Below, piece by piece: positions 15,914 to 24,378 of a stretch of 64,000 nucleotides of DNA; within the stretch, counting starts at the first letter, position 1; the number at the start of each line of letters is the position of its first letter. The position numbers and the translations under genes were made by a program. Under the pieces are notes generated by a model. That model had not been told where the DNA came from, searched no databases, and worked only from the letters and a program-made list of their open reading frames with translations. The DNA comes from Clostridium sp. OS1-26 (GTDB taxonomy: Bacteria > Bacillota > Clostridia > Clostridiales > Clostridiaceae): contig NZ_CP133264.1 in assembly GCF_030915445.1 (NCBI RefSeq), positions 3,629,208-3,693,207 of the forward strand, written 5' to 3'.

Positions 15914-16339
15914 TTGGCTATAGAAAATCTAAACTTAGAAAAAATAAAGAGAAAATTAATTAATCATCAAAATACAAAAACTGAAATGTTAAAAGCGAAA
16001 AGTTACTATGAAAATAAAACTGATATAGAGCAATGTGGTGTTATACCCAAGAATTCAGAAAACAAAGATCCTTTAAGAAATGCAGATAATAGAATAAGCC
16101 ATAATTTTCACCAAATATTAGTTGATGAAAAGGTAGCTTATATGTTTACTTATCCAGTGTTATTTGATGTAGACAATAGCAAAGAGATAAACGATAAGGT
16201 CAATACAATGCTAGGAGATGAGTTTGGGAGAAAAATAAAAAACTTAGCTATAGAAGCATCAAACTGTGGCGTGGAATGGCTGCATTATTGGATAGATGAA
16301 ACAGATCCAAGTAATAAGACTTTCAAATATGAAAACTAA
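15914..16339 (+). pseudogene. Phage portal protein, N-terminal fragment
   Basis: TTG start behind GTAGGAGGTGAT. 141 residues matching the beginning of SPP1 gp6-type portal proteins (KSYYENKTDI, PLRNADNRISHNFHQILVDEKVAYMFTYPV, NCGVEWLHYWID); complete ones have over 400. It ends at KTFKYEN where sequence switches to the leftward flavin-reductase gene. All later head and tail genes are missing, so a deletion joined the prophage to the accessory block here. Confidence 0.85.
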
Positions 16340-16766
16340 TTTTGATTACTTTAGTAGCTTTACTTGCCTTTTGAATGTATTCTTTTCCTTGTTCAATATA
16401 ATCTGGTGAATACTTATTTAATATTTCTAAAAAAGCTATATTTTTTTCATCATCAGAAACTTCAGCTGCCCTTCCAAATACAATTGCACTCTCATATTTT
16501 GTACTAAATTTATCAGGTAGAATTTGAGTTTGACCAACTATGCAAAAAGATACTTTATCATTATTTTTTATATTATCTAATTTATGTCCTTCTACAGCAC
16601 AATGAAAATATATTGAACCATTGATGTAAATATAACTTATTGGTACGCCATAAGGATACCCACTTTCACCTACAGTTGACAGAACACCATAAGTATTGCT
16701 ATTTAAAATTTCGATAGCTTCATCATTTTTCAGTTTTCTATCTTTTCTTCTCATTTCTCTAATCAT
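16323..16766 (-). CDS. Pyridoxamine 5'-phosphate oxidase-like / NimA-type flavoprotein
   Basis: 147 residues from the ATG at 16764-16766, 6-7 nt after AAGGAGA. FMN-binding split barrel: REMRRKDRKLKNDEAIEIL, YGVLSTVGESGYPYGVPISYIY, FHCAVEGHKLDNI. This is typical of the family that includes nitroimidazole-resistance reductases. The last residues (KISFHI) deviate from the usual acidic end, and the stop lies inside portal sequence, so the C-terminus was replaced at the junction near 16335. Promoter is box A of the leftward promoter family. Function probably retained but unverified. Confidence 0.85.
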   Translation of the reverse strand: MIREMRRKDRKLKNDEAIEILNSNTYGVLSTVGESGYPYGVPISYIYINGSIYFHCAVEGHKLDNIKNNDKVSFCIVGQTQILPDKFSTKYESAIVFGRAAEVSDDEKNIAFLEILNKYSPDYIEQGKEYIQKASKATKVIKISFHI

Positions 16767-16819
16767 TATAATTCTCCTTATCATTTTAAAAATCTTCTTT
16801 TGGTTAATTCGCTATAAAA

Positions 16820-16882
16820 TACGAATATAACTTTACGTATTAATGCAATTATACAATTTTTACCAATACAAATAAAGGAATT
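16820..16882 (-). promoter_or_regulatory. Leftward promoter family, copy A
   Basis: Reads leftward CCTTTATTTGTATTGGT...TATAATT...TTAATACGTAAAG. Shared almost base for base with 18162-18222, 20722-20772, 38081-38140 and 43149-43210, always 35-60 bp before a leftward gene. Flanks of TATAAT form a dyad TTTGTATT/AATACATAAA. Confidence 0.7.
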
Positions 16883-16889
16883 AATAAGT

Positions 16890-16923
16890 AGTCCTGCATT
16901 CTTTTAATCAAGAGTGTAGGACT
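16890..16923 (-). terminator. Terminator of the HD-domain gene
   Basis: AGTCCTGCATTCTT pairs with AAGAGTGTAGGACT around a short AT loop; the same hairpin ends the HAD gene at 36671-36704. Confidence 0.8.
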
Positions 16924-16976
16924 TGTTAGTTTTACGATATATAAAGATTGCGTATTAGTTTTGGTACCGAAAATGC

Positions 16977-17510
16977 TTATACTGTTCGCAAAGTACCAAA
17001 TTCAGTTAATAAATTCTGAAACCTACATTTTTCATGTTCCATCACAGGAAAAAGCGGATTATATAAATAATGTTGCAAAACATCTGCATCTTTTAATACT
17101 TCATCAAATGCAGAATGAGTAGTCGCCTTTGAACTGTGGTTGCGAATAGCTGAACATAATAAATCTGTTTCATTATCAGTTGTCAATGACAACTCCTCAA
17201 GAATTTGACGTGCTAAAACTGCACCGTGCTCAGCATGATTTTCAGTATTCATGGCTTTGTAAGAATGTAAATCATGTAACATACCAGCCATGGTCGCCAA
17301 TTCAACATCTTGATTTCTTTTTAGAGCAATCATAGCACATGCTTGCGAAACTCCATAAAGATGGAGATACCCACACCTTCTTTCTTGAGTGTCTTTCATA
17401 TTTAATAGAATATCATCAATATACTTTCGAAGTCTTTCAATGCGATTTTCCATATCTTCAGCACGTCCATTATGTAAATACTTTTGAATTTTTTCAATAT
17501 GGTTTTCCAT
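16977..17510 (-). CDS. HD-domain phosphohydrolase
   Basis: 177 residues. Metal-binding HD motifs: HLYGVSQAC (first His), MLHDLHSY (HD pair), a later NHSSKATTH and DADVLQHY. Acts as a nucleotide or phosphoester hydrolase; substrate unknown. The first 40 residues are a near tandem duplication (MENHIEKIQKYLHNGRAED / MENRIERLRKYIDDIL), either a real extension or a duplicated start. GGAGGAAGCC upstream. Confidence 0.85.
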   Translation of the reverse strand: MENHIEKIQKYLHNGRAEDMENRIERLRKYIDDILLNMKDTQERRCGYLHLYGVSQACAMIALKRNQDVELATMAGMLHDLHSYKAMNTENHAEHGAVLARQILEELSLTTDNETDLLCSAIRNHSSKATTHSAFDEVLKDADVLQHYLYNPLFPVMEHEKCRFQNLLTEFGTLRTV

Positions 17511-17608
17511 GGCTTCCTCCGCCCATTATATAAATTTTCTAACTTCATAGTTTTAATCTTAAGTTTACAATAATTTACAACTGCGAATTAACTGAAAAAA
17601 TAGTGTGT

Positions 17609-18112
17609 TTATTTTGTATGATTTTTATTTATATATTTATGAAGAGCATTTATGTGCATAGGATAAAATTTTTCAGGATTTCTTTCGAGCAAACTTTCTA
17701 TATTTGATAATAGCTCCCAACGAATATTGATTGTCTCATTTGTTTGTTTTAAAACTTCACCTTCTGCACGACAAATAAATGTTTGGAGTATTATAGAATA
17801 TCCACCTGATAAATTTTGAGTGCAACAAAATGGTATGTAACTAATGGTTTCATAACCATCATCAACTGAAACTATTTTGTCTTTTTCTCCTACTATTTCT
17901 GTTATATTTAATCCAGTTTCTTCCCAAACTTCACGTCTCAAAGCATCAAAAATATTTTCGTATTCTCTTATTTTTCCTGCTGGAATCTCAATCATTCCCG
18001 TTTCTATAGCAGCATTATCCTTGTTCCTATCTTGAATTAAAATATACCTTTTATTATTGCCTATTTTTTCAATTATTGCACCTACTGCTGGTTTTGCAAA
18101 AACTTCCACCAT
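17609..18112 (-). CDS. NUDIX hydrolase
   Basis: 167 residues from the ATG at 18110-18112; the earlier ATG contains the GGAGG site and is rejected. The Nudix box GKIREYE-x7-REVWEETGLN fits GX5EX7REUXEEXGU. Preceded by KPAVGAIIE and IEIPAGK, as in ADP-sugar or nucleotide pyrophosphatases. Cleaves nucleoside diphosphate-linked compounds, Mg-dependent. Driven by leftward promoter copy B. Confidence 0.9.
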   Translation of the reverse strand: MVEVFAKPAVGAIIEKIGNNKRYILIQDRNKDNAAIETGMIEIPAGKIREYENIFDALRREVWEETGLNITEIVGEKDKIVSVDDGYETISYIPFCCTQNLSGGYSIILQTFICRAEGEVLKQTNETINIRWELLSNIESLLERNPEKFYPMHINALHKYINKNHTK

Positions 18113-18161
18113 TTTTATTTCCTCCAAATAATTAATAAATATTCTTTATGCACACTTATTT

Positions 18162-18222
18162 GCGAATATGACTTATGTATTAATATAATTATATAGTTTT
18201 TGCCAATACAAATAAAGGAATT
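18162..18222 (-). promoter_or_regulatory. Leftward promoter family, copy B
   Basis: Same sequence block as copy A, 50 bp before the NUDIX start. Confidence 0.7.
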
Positions 18223-18233
18223 TTATTAAAGTA

Positions 18234-18268
18234 AAAGAGCCTGTATCTACTTAAGACGCAGGCTCTTT
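18234..18268 (-). terminator. Terminator, GCCTGTATCT family
   Basis: AAAGAGCCTG/CAGGCTCTT stem directly behind the stop of the small membrane gene 18270-18403. Related hairpins lie at 21098, 21450 and 57045. Confidence 0.8.
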
Positions 18269-18269
18269 G

Positions 18270-18403
18270 TTAAAAATCCTTTTCTTGTACACTTCTTATA
18301 TGTCTAATAAAAAATGCTGCTAATACTGTTATATATATATATAAAATAATATAATTGCACTTCCAAAACCGTAATATACTAGTTTTATTAATTCTAGTTC
18401 CAT
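18270..18403 (-). pseudogene. 43-residue membrane peptide gene, frameshifted in a TA repeat
   Basis: ATG at 18401-18403 behind an excellent CTTGGAGGTAAAATC site. Reads MELELIKLVYYGFGSAIILFYIYI then stops inside a (TA)n run; with two bases fewer it continues TVLAAFFIRHIRSVQEKDF to a stop next to the terminator. One transmembrane helix. The repeat length could switch the protein on or off. Confidence 0.6.
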
Positions 18404-18514
18404 GATTTTACCTCCAAGAAGAAAACTATTACCTATATTCTTAGCAAGAAAAGAGAATTGTAAACACTTTGCAGAATATATACATAAACTAATGATATGA
18501 GGTGATTGTATGGG

Positions 18515-18604
18515 ATGAAAAATAAGCTTAAAGAGATTAGAATGAAGGAATTCATAATGGAACAAGGGGAATTTGCAAAATTATTGGGTGACAGAGCTAT
18601 ATAA
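18515..18604 (+). pseudogene. Remnant of an XRE-type repressor
   Basis: ATG behind GAGGTGATTG. 29 codons, MKNKLKEIRMKEFIMEQGEFAKLLG, the start of a Cro/C1 helix-turn-helix, then stop; the following 120 bp retain no recognisable frame. Likely remains of an element 1 regulator. Confidence 0.6.
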
Positions 18605-18860
18605 ATTATATGAGGCGCAAATATGGATTATAATACTTATCATATCTATAACTTAAAAGAAGAAATATTTGAAAATGAACATATTGATAATACTATAAAC
18701 AGTTATACTGTCTATAATTATTAAAGCGTTGCTTATAAACATCAAACTTAAATAATAAAAAGGCTTATAGTTAAAATGTCTATAAGCCCTTTTAATAAAT
18801 ATTTTATATTATTCTATCAAAAGTTATGCATTCAATACTTTTAAACAAAGTCATTGTAAA

Positions 18861-19526
18861 TTATTTAGACTCTGGATTACGAACTGTAACAACACAAGTA
18901 GCGGTCTTACCTCCATCAACTGTAGTTGCTGTAATAGTAGCAGTACCAGGATTCATTGCAATTAATAATCTATTTTTATGCACCGATACCACAAGAGGAT
19001 TTGAAGATGTCAATATTACTTCTTTATTTAGAGCATTAATTGGGGTTATTGTTGCTATTAGTATATCTACTCCTCCTACTGGTAATATATCAGAAGTTTT
19101 ATCTAAAGATAGTGATTCTACTGAATTTAGAGAATCAACTACAACAGTACAAAAAGCAGTCTTATCTCCAGCAGTTGCAGTAATTAATGATATTCCTGGA
19201 CTTACTGCTTTTAAGTTTCCAGAGGATACCGTTACTACATCAGGATGTGAAGATGCCCATGTTATGTCCTTATATATAGCGTCACTTGGAATTACAGTTG
19301 CTGTTAAAGTATCTGTTTCTCCAACTATTAATTTATCTGATAGTTTGCTTAAAAGGATTCCAGTATTAGGACTTCTTGAATTTGAAGTTGTAGTATCTTC
19401 TGTAACGTTATAAGCCTGTACCTTTGTATTAATCCCTAATAATCCATAAGAAATTAATCCTAATGATAATGCTAAGGATACTATTTTTCTTATTAAATTT
19501 TTGGATAAATAATTTTTGATATACAA
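18861..19526 (-). CDS. Secreted protein with two Big_2 (Ig-like) domains
   Basis: 221 residues. Signal peptide (LIRKIVSLALSLGLISYGLLG..VQAYN), a short linker, then two bacterial Ig-like group 2 domains (about 58-129 and 138-215) marked by LxVGETDTLTATVIPSDA, ITWASSHPDVVTVSSG and PGTATITAT. These fold as beta sandwiches on surface or matrix proteins and often bind sugars or other surface proteins. No anchor is seen, so it is released or non-covalently bound. GGAGG site present. The antisense open frame 18826-19413 is a shadow. Confidence 0.85.
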   Translation of the reverse strand: MYIKNYLSKNLIRKIVSLALSLGLISYGLLGINTKVQAYNVTEDTTTSNSRSPNTGILLSKLSDKLIVGETDTLTATVIPSDAIYKDITWASSHPDVVTVSSGNLKAVSPGISLITATAGDKTAFCTVVVDSLNSVESLSLDKTSDILPVGGVDILIATITPINALNKEVILTSSNPLVVSVHKNRLLIAMNPGTATITATTVDGGKTATCVVTVRNPESK

Positions 19527-19867
19527 TGCAAATCCTCCTTCATTTTATTGGTTTTACAGTACTAATTTATATATATGCTTTTTGACATCATTTTTTTACT
19601 ATTGCATTAAATAATTTATTACATTAATTAAAAAAAGTTTAAGGTATTTCCTACGTCTTAACTTCATAAGTTTTAGTGTCATAACCTAAAAGCTAGTAAG
19701 ATAGACATTGAGATCTATAAGGAGAATGAGAACATGGAGTTAATATATCCCTTTATTATATTATTTATGGATAATCTGTTGATAAATTTGTTTATAATTT
19801 TAAGCTCGTAAAATAAGAAAAATGTGAATTAAAGTTAGGTAAATATTAATTAAGGGTTAAATCATTT
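19527..19867. other. Intergenic, decayed prophage leader
   Basis: No gene. 19745-19800 (ATATATCCCTTTATTATATTA..TTTATGGATAATCTGTTGATAA) resembles 11033-11080 after the secreted protein gene of element 1, a decayed partial copy. Confidence 0.45.
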
Positions 19868-20218
19868 CTATTCTCTTTCTTTATGGATTCGATTCCCTCC
19901 AAAAGCATGAATTGTTCTTGTTCCTGCAATACACTTTCCTCCTTGTATTGTTCCTTTCGGAATAAAGAGTTCGTCACCTGCATTTAGGATAAATTCTTGT
20001 CCATTCATAGTGACAGTATATTGTCCACAAACACAAACCATATATTCATCAAATTCATGTTTATGTTCTTTAGAGACTCTATCAGAATAGCATGTCCAGA
20101 AAGCCATCTGACTACCATCTGCACCTTCAAAAAAATAACCGTTAATATCCTTTGTATTTTGTTGATTACTACTAATATGATTCTTCTCATTTTTCATAAA
20201 CTCTGGAAAGTCCTTCAT
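19868..20218 (-). CDS. Cupin-domain protein
   Basis: 116 residues. Cupin motif 1 is HKHEFDEYMVCVCGQYTV (two His and Glu as metal ligands); motif 2 is GDELFIPKGTIQGGKC..TRTIHAFGG (last His). A one-domain beta-barrel that usually binds a divalent metal and acts as small-molecule dioxygenase, isomerase or sensor. Gap of about 70 bp from the CMD gene upstream on the same strand, so co-transcription from promoter copy C is likely. Confidence 0.85.
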   Translation of the reverse strand: MKDFPEFMKNEKNHISSNQQNTKDINGYFFEGADGSQMAFWTCYSDRVSKEHKHEFDEYMVCVCGQYTVTMNGQEFILNAGDELFIPKGTIQGGKCIAGTRTIHAFGGNRIHKERE

Positions 20219-20291
20219 TGTTACTACCTCCTATATATAAATAACTTTCATAATAACTTACTGTTCAATCACTTCATGAGAATATTGTGAT

Positions 20292-20684
20292 TTACTTTCG
20301 TTGATTTTCGTTAGTTAAATTCATTTCTTGTAATCTTTTCTCTGCTGCTTTAATTGCTTCAGCACCTGTTTTAGTCAATACATTGATACCTTTCACAATT
20401 GTTACAATTACAAATGCTTCTACTAATTCTTCCATGGTTAAGCCTGATTCTATAGCAGCAACAGCATGTGCCTTAGCACCACTTACTTCATCATCTAAAC
20501 TATCTAATATCGTGAAAATTAATTCTCTTGTCTTTTTAGGCAAATGTCCATTTTGAATAGATTCACGCATTACTAAATATCCTTTTAATCCATCTGGAGA
20601 ATATTTAGAGAGTACTTCAGCAAAAGGTGGGTTCCATTTCAATTCATCCTTATAATAGTTAAGTATACTTTCAAAATCGCTCAT
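20292..20684 (-). CDS. Carboxymuconolactone decarboxylase family protein lacking the CxxC
   Basis: 130 residues, all-helical AhpD-like fold. The usual EACxxCxxxHxxxA motif is replaced by DDEVSGAKAHAVAAIESGLTMEELVEAF: the His and following helix are kept but both cysteines are absent, so a peroxiredoxin-type disulfide function is unlikely. First gene behind promoter copy C, followed by the cupin. Confidence 0.85.
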   Translation of the reverse strand: MSDFESILNYYKDELKWNPPFAEVLSKYSPDGLKGYLVMRESIQNGHLPKKTRELIFTILDSLDDEVSGAKAHAVAAIESGLTMEELVEAFVIVTIVKGINVLTKTGAEAIKAAEKRLQEMNLTNENQRK

Positions 20685-20721
20685 AACTAAATTTAACCTC
20701 CGTTTTACTTCATATTAATTT

Positions 20722-20772
20722 ATGGATATGATTTTATGTATTAATATAATTTTTACCAATACAAATAAAGGG
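20722..20772 (-). promoter_or_regulatory. Leftward promoter family, copy C
   Basis: GGATATGATTTTATGTATTAATATAATTTTTACC... on the plus strand; slightly shorter than copies A and B. 38 bp before the CMD start. Confidence 0.65.
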
Positions 20773-20802
20773 AAATACTGCCTAATAGCATTTCCCTTAG
20801 AT

Positions 20803-20928
20803 TTATTTTTGTTGTTGCTTTTCTTTCTCATTTGTATATTTTTGTTTTGCAACCTCAACCGGACAGGTACCGAATTCCTTATCTGTGCGCATAAGGCATT
20901 TTTTAAATTCACAATTCTTACAGTTCAA
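20803..20928 (-). CDS. 41-residue cysteine protein, copy 1
   Basis: TTG start (20926-20928) 9 nt after GAAGGGAG. Reads MNCKNCEFKKCLMRTDKEFGTCPVEV then a Lys/Gln-rich tail. Four cysteines (C-x2-C-x4-C-x10-C) resemble the final zinc-binding part of DUF3795 proteins. An equivalent gene with the same start, length and tail is at 38171-38296. Conservation of the frame in both supports coding. Function unknown. Confidence 0.6.
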   Translation of the reverse strand: MNCKNCEFKKCLMRTDKEFGTCPVEVAKQKYTNEKEKQQQK

Positions 20929-21490
20929 TGTTTGAAACTCCCTTCACTAAGCTTTTATTATAACAATTATACAATCTATTACAGGGGATATAAAGCCCAC
21001 GTAGTTAAAAGACCAAATAAATCCTGTAATAGTTATTTTGTAACTGTATAAACTATAGATGAAAATCTTTACGATTAGCCTCCTAAATTATCTATATAAA
21101 GCCTGTATCTAGAAGTAGATGCAGGTTCTATTATTTTGTCTAAAATAATAGAATTTTTAGTGACATATTTAGAGGGAATTGAATATTTATATTAATGGGA
21201 GCCCCCTATCCCTAACCTAAATTAACAGATACGTTTATGTGGGCCTTGATCGTAGCATTTCTCTATTTAATATAAAGTTTATAAAAGATTATATATAGAG
21301 GTATCTTTCGGCGGTACCTCTTTTTTATTTGATTTCATAATGATTATTGTAACAAATAATCTATGACCGAATATAATATAATTATAGATTTAATATAAGA
21401 TTGCATAACATAAACTCCTAAATGACCACCTTAATTGCTATATAGTTTCAGCCTGTATCTATTTAAGATGCAGATTGTTCTATTTTCATT
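20929..21490. other. Intergenic with two terminator hairpins
   Basis: No supported gene. GCCTGTATCT/AGATGCAGGT hairpin at 21098-21130; AGAGGTA/TACCTCT hairpin plus TTTTTT at 21296-21330, both rightward terminators without an obvious gene; a decayed GCCTGTATCT hairpin at 21450-21480. 21027-21063 recurs at 36588-36625. Confidence 0.5.
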
Positions 21491-21690
21491 TAAAATATTA
21501 TTCCACAAATTAGCCCCACAATAAAAATACAAGCTATAGTTATAAGTACATCTATTCTTATATAACTTTTACTTTTCAAAGTATCACATCATTATAAGTC
21601 TGGACATAAAGATTTAGGTGATATTAATAAGGTAATATTTTTTACACCATTTTTACACCAAAGTCATTTTTAGATATAAATATTTATAAA
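21491..21690. repeat. Element right-end repeat, copy 1
   Basis: About 200 bp closely matching 39940-40185: AAAATATTATTCCACAAATTAG..., GGACATAAAGATTTAGGTGATATTAA, TTTACACCATTTTTACACC, TTTTTAGATATAAATA. It directly precedes the att core, so it marks the right end of a prophage; the second copy marks a lost end inside element 2. Confidence 0.75.
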
Positions 21691-21762
21691 TGCATATAGC
21701 CTATAAATGTTGATACATAAGCATTTATAGACTATCGCAATTATTTATAAAGCATTTTAAAA

Positions 21763-21797
21763 GGAATCAGGGGTTCGAGTCCCCTAGGAGTCACCAA
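21763..21797 (+). repeat. Attachment core, second copy
   Basis: 35 bp identical to 5961-5995 (tRNA-Glu T-arm to 3' end plus one A). It is attR of element 1 and attL of element 2. Confidence 0.9.
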
Positions 21798-21802
21798 GTA
21801 TG

Positions 21803-21838
21803 CAAACATAAGAGTTTCAAGGATTTGAAGTTCTTATG
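21803..21838. terminator. Terminator between att core and integrase 2
   Basis: CATAAGAGTTTCAA and TTGAAGTTCTTATG pair around GGAT, with TTTTTGTTTT after it; serves the leftward integrase or the rightward reading tRNA side. Confidence 0.7.
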
Positions 21839-21889
21839 TTTTTGTTTTCCCACACTTTTCCCACATTAGTTTTAGATGAGCCTAGAAGA

Positions 21890-22999
21890 TTAGCCAAATA
21901 ATGAATTTAATTTTTCCACAGCGTTAGTTTTCTGTTTAGGCATGACATGAGTATAAATATCAGCTGTTATGGACATATCGGAGTGGCCAAGTAGTATTTG
22001 AACTGCTTTTAAAGGAACACCAGCTTCGAATAACTTAGTTGCATAGGTATGTCTTAAAGCATGAAATTTTTTATGTTTTATTTTGGCTTTCGCTAATAAA
22101 GCCTTATAGCTCTTGAACAGGTTTTTAGCATTGATAGGATTGCCGGTAACTGTAGGAAAAACAAATTTATCATCAGTATAAAAAGGACCTGCTTTTAATT
22201 TTTCATGCTTTTGTAGTAGTTAATGTTCCTTTATTATTGGAATTAAACTTGATGGAATAGGAACAGTGCGATTGCTATTTTTAGATTTTGGAGGCTGCAG
22301 TATAACTTCAGTTTTTCTAGATCCATCGTTTTCTAATTTTCTGGACTTTAATTTCATATTGTTATTAATGTCTATATCCTCCCATTTCAGAGCTAGTAAT
22401 TCACCTTGCTTTAAACCTGTACCTAAGGCAATTAATATTAAACTTTTTAATCTATGACCTTCTAAGACTTTTTTTAAGCTATCTATTTCATCATTTGTAA
22501 AGATTTCAACTTCTTTTGTATCTGTTACATCCTTTTCAGATGGAATGACTATCTTTTTACCACTGATAGGATTTTTTAAAAGATACCCTTCATCGACAGC
22601 ATAGTTTAAAAATTGCTTTAATAACTTATTTAAGTTTTTAATTACATTACTACTAATACTATTATCAAATAATTTGTTATAATACCTTTGAATTTGGATA
22701 TACTTCAAATTTGATATCTTTAAACCATATAGTTCACATTCACTAATGTAATTTCTGTAAATGCCTTCATATTTTTGAAATGATGACGGTTTTACTTTAA
22801 GCCTAACAATTTCAAAGAGCCAAGTGTGCATTAATCCACCTAAAGTAGCATTTTTAAAATCTACATTCAGACCGTTTTTTACCCCTGATAAATATTCATC
22901 TCTTCTAGCTTCTGCTTCTTTCTTGGTTTTACCATAAAACTCCTTTCTTATTAGCTTTCCATTTAAATCTCTGCCAATGGAAGCTGTTATTCTAAAGTA
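21890..22999 (-). pseudogene. Tyrosine integrase of element 2, inactivated
   Basis: Related to the element 1 integrase. The first residues are missing: the frame opens at YGSDYFRITASIGRDLNGK with no start codon, directly after the stop of the ImmA fragment. An in-frame TAA at 22220-22222 (IIKEH-stop-LLQKHEKLKAG) separates the Arg-I region from the His/Arg and Tyr parts (HALRHTYATKLF, LLGHSDMSITADIYTHV). The first catalytic Arg is itself changed (TGLKQGELLALKW, Lys for Arg). Three independent defects mean no recombinase activity. Confidence 0.9.
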
Positions 23000-23014
23000 A
23001 TCACTACCGTATTA

Positions 23015-23405
23015 TTAAAATATTTTTAAAACCCCAAAATGAGGTTTAAAATATACTAAATAGTTATCAATTTCGCAATAAATCCCATACTTTTCTCTAT
23101 AGTGATTTATTGCTTTATTCAAAAAATCTTCAGTGATATTTAAGTATTCAGCTAATTCGTATTTATTTCGAATACCTCTTTCAAATGCATTTACTAAAGA
23201 GATAATACCCACTAACTTTTCATAGGCCCAGTTTCTAGCACGCTTTTCCTGCTTTATATTGTTTATATCAGATTGATCTAATATATTTCCATAAGTGGTA
23301 TGGTGATGTCCAAGATCTTCTGACAGTATACATTTTTTCTCAGCTAATGTATCTATTTTGTTATCTATAGCGATTGTATTATCACCATTTATAAAAGTAT
23401 TAAGG
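23015..23405 (-). pseudogene. ImmA/IrrE metallopeptidase, C-terminal fragment
   Basis: Open leftward frame without a start, about 130 residues: INGDNTIAIDNKID, LSEDLGHHHTTYGNI (the zinc-binding E-x-L-GH-x-H part), then a helical C-terminus (RNWAYEKLVGIISLVNAFERGI). The family cleaves phage repressors during SOS induction. The N-terminus ends exactly where a rightward methylase fragment begins (GGATCC, 23404-23409), an inversion or deletion joint. Confidence 0.8.
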
Positions 23406-23653
23406 ATCCGGCCAAGATAACAGTTGTAAATGACAAGAATGATGAACTTATTAATTACATGTTAGTTCTTAGGGACTGGCCGGAAGAATTATATAAAGCA
23501 TGTAATGCACTTCCTTATAGTGAAAGTCTATATGAAAAATATAAGTGGGAGCCGGTACCTGATGATAACTTAGAAAGAGCAGTAAGGTTTTTCTATAAAA
23601 TGAGGTTAATATTCTCGTCCAGTCAGGACCGAATTGATTTTAATGAATTATAA
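23405..23653 (+). pseudogene. D12-class adenine DNA methylase, internal fragment
   Basis: About 82 residues with no start codon before 23459: DPAKITVVNDKNDELINYMLVLRD, then PEELYKACNALPYSESLYEKY and AVRFFYKMRLIFSSS. This matches the region after motif I of Dam-like phage N6-adenine methylases. Both the SAM motif and the catalytic DPPY part are missing, so inactive. Confidence 0.7.
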
Positions 23654-23769
23654 ACCTATAGGGTTTGAACAATTAAGTATAATTTAGCAAATATAAACAT
23701 GAGTTCAGGCACATTTACGACTTAAATGTATTAGTGAAATAAAACAATAATACAAAGGAGGATACTAAT

Positions 23770-24189
23770 TTGAAAGAGCATAAATGCTGCGAGGAGTGTA
23801 ATAAGAACGTAACAGAGTTACATCATATCGTATTTAGATCACAGGCTCCTTATATGGCTAATATAAAAATAAATTTTAAGTATTTATGCCCTGAGGATCA
23901 CAGAGGCAACAATGGTCCTCATATGAATAAAGATATTGATTTTAAATATAAATATGAGCTGCAGACAAAGCTATTTGAAATGTTCAATAAACCATATTGT
24001 ACAGAAAAAGAAATAAAGGAATTACTAAAAACCACATCAAGCGAAGTTAGAAAAATAGTTAAAAAGCTTAAGCTTTATAAAGAAGGCACATATTTTGAAG
24101 AAAGAGAAGTTCAATTTGAGGATGGTAAGTTTGTTGCAGCTCCAGTAAAAATTAAGGATGAACAAATGAGTATTGAAGATATAGGTTAG
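23770..24189 (+). CDS. HNH-like zinc protein of phage type
   Basis: 139 residues, TTG start behind AAAGGAGGATACT. N-terminal CCEECNKNVTELHHIVFRSQAP...YLCPEDHRGNNGPH is an HNH-like fold with Cys/His zinc ligands and the HH pair of the ββα-metal motif. The C-terminal half is a winged-helix-like segment (TEKEIKELLKTTSSEVRKIVKKLKL). Could be a nuclease or DNA-binding protein. Confidence 0.7.
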   Translation: MKEHKCCEECNKNVTELHHIVFRSQAPYMANIKINFKYLCPEDHRGNNGPHMNKDIDFKYKYELQTKLFEMFNKPYCTEKEIKELLKTTSSEVRKIVKKLKLYKEGTYFEEREVQFEDGKFVAAPVKIKDEQMSIEDIG

Positions 24190-24378
24190 CAAATAAAAAA
24201 ACCAGGGATGAAAAGCCCTGGCATAAAGGTTATATCAATTGTATCAATATCATAACAACATTTAAAACTGTTTATTGACAGCAAATATTATCAGGAGACA
24301 CGAATCCAATGATATAACTTTTACAAAAATAGAATGTGCAGAATTAAGATTATTATTCTGGTAAATATAGGTGATTAG
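24190..24378 (+). repeat. Prophage intergenic repeat, copy 2 of 3
   Basis: Same block as 7970-8150, starting with the CCAGGGATGAAAAGCCCTGG hairpin and ending just before the next ATG; differs at a handful of bases. Confidence 0.75.

Larger units (their letters stand above)
5996..21797. mobile_element. Prophage-derived element 1, integrated in tRNA-Glu
   Basis: Bounded by the 35-bp att core. From the left it holds a broken integrase, small phage genes, an ArpU-like regulator, secreted protein and RNA array, terminase and a truncated portal. After a junction near 16335 come leftward accessory genes. Key phage genes are mutated, so it is probably immobile on its own. Confidence 0.8.

Noticed and set aside
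18826..19413. 195-codon rightward frame
   Set aside because: Antisense of the Big_2 protein gene; Val/Ser/Thr-rich by mirror of its codons, no ribosome site.
20722..21051. 109-codon rightward frame
   Set aside because: Antisense of the 41-residue cysteine gene and promoter C; low-complexity Phe/Leu, no ribosome site.
21180..21295. Possible toxin peptide MWALIVAFLYLI before the 21296 terminator
   Set aside because: No ribosome site and only 12 codons.
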